Shown in pieces: positions 62,574-64,000 of a stretch of 64,000 nucleotides of DNA. A program made the position numbers and the translations under genes. Position 1 is the first letter of the stretch; each line of letters starts with the position of its first letter. This stretch comes from Chitinophagaceae bacterium (GTDB lineage Bacteria; Bacteroidota; Bacteroidia; Chitinophagales; Chitinophagaceae), in the NCBI GenBank assembly GCA_020437365.1, contig JAGQWM010000001.1, positions 1 through 64,000 on the forward strand, read 5' to 3'. The notes beneath the pieces were generated by a model. That model searched no databases. It was not told where the DNA came from and was given only the letters and a program-made list of their open reading frames with translations.

Positions 62574-64000
62574 ATGAAAAAGAATCGTATCCTGCTTGTA
62601 ATATTTACACTGTGTAATCTGCAATTTATACAGGCTCAGGTATTGCGAAGCATGACACCGAGATATAGTAATTCTTCTGTAAAAGGGAATATTGTATATG
62701 TGTCAAATAATATCATCACTTCTGAAGGAGGTGTTACCGGCGATGTACCACCGGCGGGTGGACAAACCAATAATGGAAAAATGGGATTGAATATCGATGT
62801 TGACAATTCAACAACTTTATTTTCTTTCAATAGTTCCTGGAAATATTTGGACAACGATTCTTACCCGGCCACTTGGGAAACCTCGGGTTTTAATGATGCG
62901 TCCTGGTCGAGTGGGTTGGCACAGTTTGGATATGGCGACCCTGCTGTTACGACATGTGTAAATTCAGGTGGCGGCGGTACTAAATGTACGCCAACCGGAA
63001 CAAAATACACGACTACTTTATTTCGAAAATCAGTAACGATTGCCAATCCCGCTGCTTTTGGCGATTTTGAATTGAATGTATTTCGGGATGATGGAATTGT
63101 AGTGTATGTAAATGGCGTAGAAGTTGTAAGAGATAATATGCCGGGTGGAACCATTACAAAATCCACTTTTGCTTCCACTGCTTGTTCCGATGATGGGCAT
63201 GGAATCAATACATTCACTATTTCAACTTCCAATTTTGTTGCCGGTAATAATGTGATTGCAGTAGAACTACACCAGTGTAATGCAACCAGTAGTGATTTGA
63301 TTTTCGATATGGAATTAATCGGCAATCCGCCGACTTCAGATTTGTATTTTTCTTTCAATAGTACATGGAAATACAGAGATAATAATTCGTATCCTGGAGG
63401 ATGGGAAACGAAGACTTTTGATGATTCAGGCTGGCCTAGTGGAACCGGGCAATTCGGATACGGTGATGCTGGCGTCACTACTTGTGTACAATCCGGTGGT
63501 GGCGGTACAGTATGTAACCCGACTGGTACAAAATACATCACTACATTATTCAGAAAAAACATAAATATTACAGATGCATCTATCTACCAGGATTTCACCA
63601 TGAATATTTATCGGGATGATGGAATTGTGGTGTATGTAAATGGCGTAGAAGTAATACGAGATAATATGCCTACGGGTACAATCACAAAAACGACATTAGC
63701 TACAACCTGGGCTCCGGATGACGGACATACCATACAAACTTTTACGATTCCGACATCTGCATTTACCAATGGTACGAATTCAATTGCTGTTGAACTACAC
63801 CAAAGTAGCAATACCAGTAGCGACTTAGTATTTGATGCGCAATTAATTGGCAATATTTCAACAAAAACAGTGCTTGAAGCATTTGGAGGTAGTTGGAAAT
63901 ATTTAGATAATAATACAAGACCGGCCAGCTGGGAAACCGTCGGTTTTAATGATGCATCCTGGGCTTCCGGAAATGGAGAATTTGGCTATGGCGATGGCGA
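62574..64000 (+). CDS. Large secreted protein with the same beta-sandwich modules (cut by right window edge)
   Basis: ATG at 62574 begins a signal peptide (MKKNRILLVIFTLCNLQF, ending in IQAQ). The frame stays open to the end of the window (475 codons visible). A short linker with the pattern TPRYSNSSVKGNIVYVSNNI is a common N-terminus of Bacteroidota surface proteins. Three copies of the module found in the phosphatase follow, at about 62818-63335, 63340-63860 and 63870 onward. The first two have a VxSGGGGTxCxPTGTKY loop with two Cys. What follows beyond 64000 (enzyme domain and T9SS signal) is unknown. It lies 65 bases after the phosphatase and is probably in the same transcript. Confidence 0.8.
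   Translation, partial: MKKNRILLVIFTLCNLQFIQAQVLRSMTPRYSNSSVKGNIVYVSNNIITSEGGVTGDVPPAGGQTNNGKMGLNIDVDNSTTLFSFNSSWKYLDNDSYPATWETSGFNDASWSSGLAQFGYGDPAVTTCVNSGGGGTKCTPTGTKYTTTLFRKSVTIANPAAFGDFELNVFRDDGIVVYVNGVEVVRDNMPGGTITKSTFASTACSDDGHGINTFTISTSNFVAGNNVIAVELHQCNATSSDLIFDMELIGNPPTSDLYFSFNSTWKYRDNNSYPGGWETKTFDDSGWPSGTGQFGYGDAGVTTCVQSGGGGTVCNPTGTKYITTLFRKNINITDASIYQDFTMNIYRDDGIVVYVNGVEVIRDNMPTGTITKTTLATTWAPDDGHTIQTFTIPTSAFTNGTNSIAVELHQSSNTSSDLVFDAQLIGNISTKTVLEAFGGSWKYLDNNTRPASWETVGFNDASWASGNGEFGYGDG
62818..64000 (+). repeat. Three more copies of the beta-sandwich module
   Basis: Copies at about 62818-63335, 63340-63860 and 63870->64000 share the same landmarks as the phosphatase modules and are closer to one another, for example GIVVYVNGVEV identical in both complete copies. 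This suggests recent internal duplication. Confidence 0.8.

Noticed and set aside
62861-63562. Long open frame on the minus strand (233 codons) inside the modular surface-protein gene
   Set aside because: It is antisense to repeated beta-sandwich modules, whose codon pattern leaves the other strand free of stops. It has no signal, promoter or domain; the plus strand reads as a clear exported protein.

Overview
The window is a 64-kb piece of chromosome from a Bacteroidota bacterium, most likely family Chitinophagaceae or a close relative. This is inferred from several traits: A+T-rich DNA; many genes preceded by the Bacteroidota -7 promoter box TAnnTTTG and none by an obvious Shine-Dalgarno site; type IX secretion (T9SS) C-terminal domains; TonB-dependent receptors; a BatB/BatC pair; the long three-domain form of IspG; a fused IcmF mutase; and F0F1 genes in the order B-E-F-H-A. 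I saw no rRNA, tRNA, CRISPR array, prophage or intact insertion sequence. Most of it looks like ordinary core and envelope chromosome, with one degraded patch at about 31.2-32.4 kb.

Layout. 0-4.2 kb: a cut-off hypothetical gene, a lipoprotein, a lipoprotein esterase, a DUF488 protein, a hemerythrin-like protein and a class D beta-lactamase-like lipoprotein. 4.2-11.2 kb: BatB/BatC, IspG (isoprenoids), a YhhN lysoplasmalogenase-like protein, NadB (NAD synthesis) and an LpxL-type acyltransferase. 11.2-20.4 kb: a DUF5916 outer-membrane protein, a probable 2-oxoglutarate oxygenase, a persulfide dioxygenase/rhodanese protein next to an ArsR regulator, TsaB with a degenerate hydroxyacyl-CoA dehydrogenase, RidA and an M1 peptidase. 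20.5-26.3 kb: a MurU-like nucleotidyltransferase, an AmgK-like sugar kinase fused to a RapZ C-terminal domain, and IcmF.

26.4-31.2 kb: a secreted MG2/TonB-plug protein, a small Smr protein, a DEAD-box helicase and an N-acetylmuramoyl-alanine amidase. 31.2-32.4 kb: an NTF2-like lipoprotein among gene remnants. 32.4-38.4 kb: an ECF sigma factor, anti-sigma-like membrane protein and periplasmic protein operon; a transketolase C-terminal half; GalE; and a PiT phosphate transporter with its DUF47 partner. 38.8-47.4 kb: a large secreted protein of unknown function with a possible caspase-like dyad, an ABC exporter and the ATP synthase genes. 47.8-55.6 kb: a T9SS cargo protein, a TonB receptor, a TPR-like secreted protein, a small beta-sandwich protein and an ABC-2 exporter operon ending in a LolA-like protein. 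55.6-64 kb: PdxA, an imelysin-like/diheme peroxidase fusion, a purple acid phosphatase with three N-terminal beta-sandwich modules, and a second gene with the same modules that runs off the right edge.

The least expected content is as follows. First, the kinase-RapZ fusion next to a MurU-like enzyme suggests a peptidoglycan amino-sugar recycling branch with a built-in sugar-sensing domain. Second, TAnnTTTG boxes lie only 4-6 bases before several start codons, which predicts leaderless mRNAs. Third, there is a possible clan-CD-type peptidase site in the 753-residue secreted protein. Fourth, the sigma/anti-sigma operon carries a triple PYAVPExYF repeat. Fifth, hairpin leaders precede the ABC-2 operon and the T9SS gene. 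Functions are assigned from sequence motifs only; no database search was possible.
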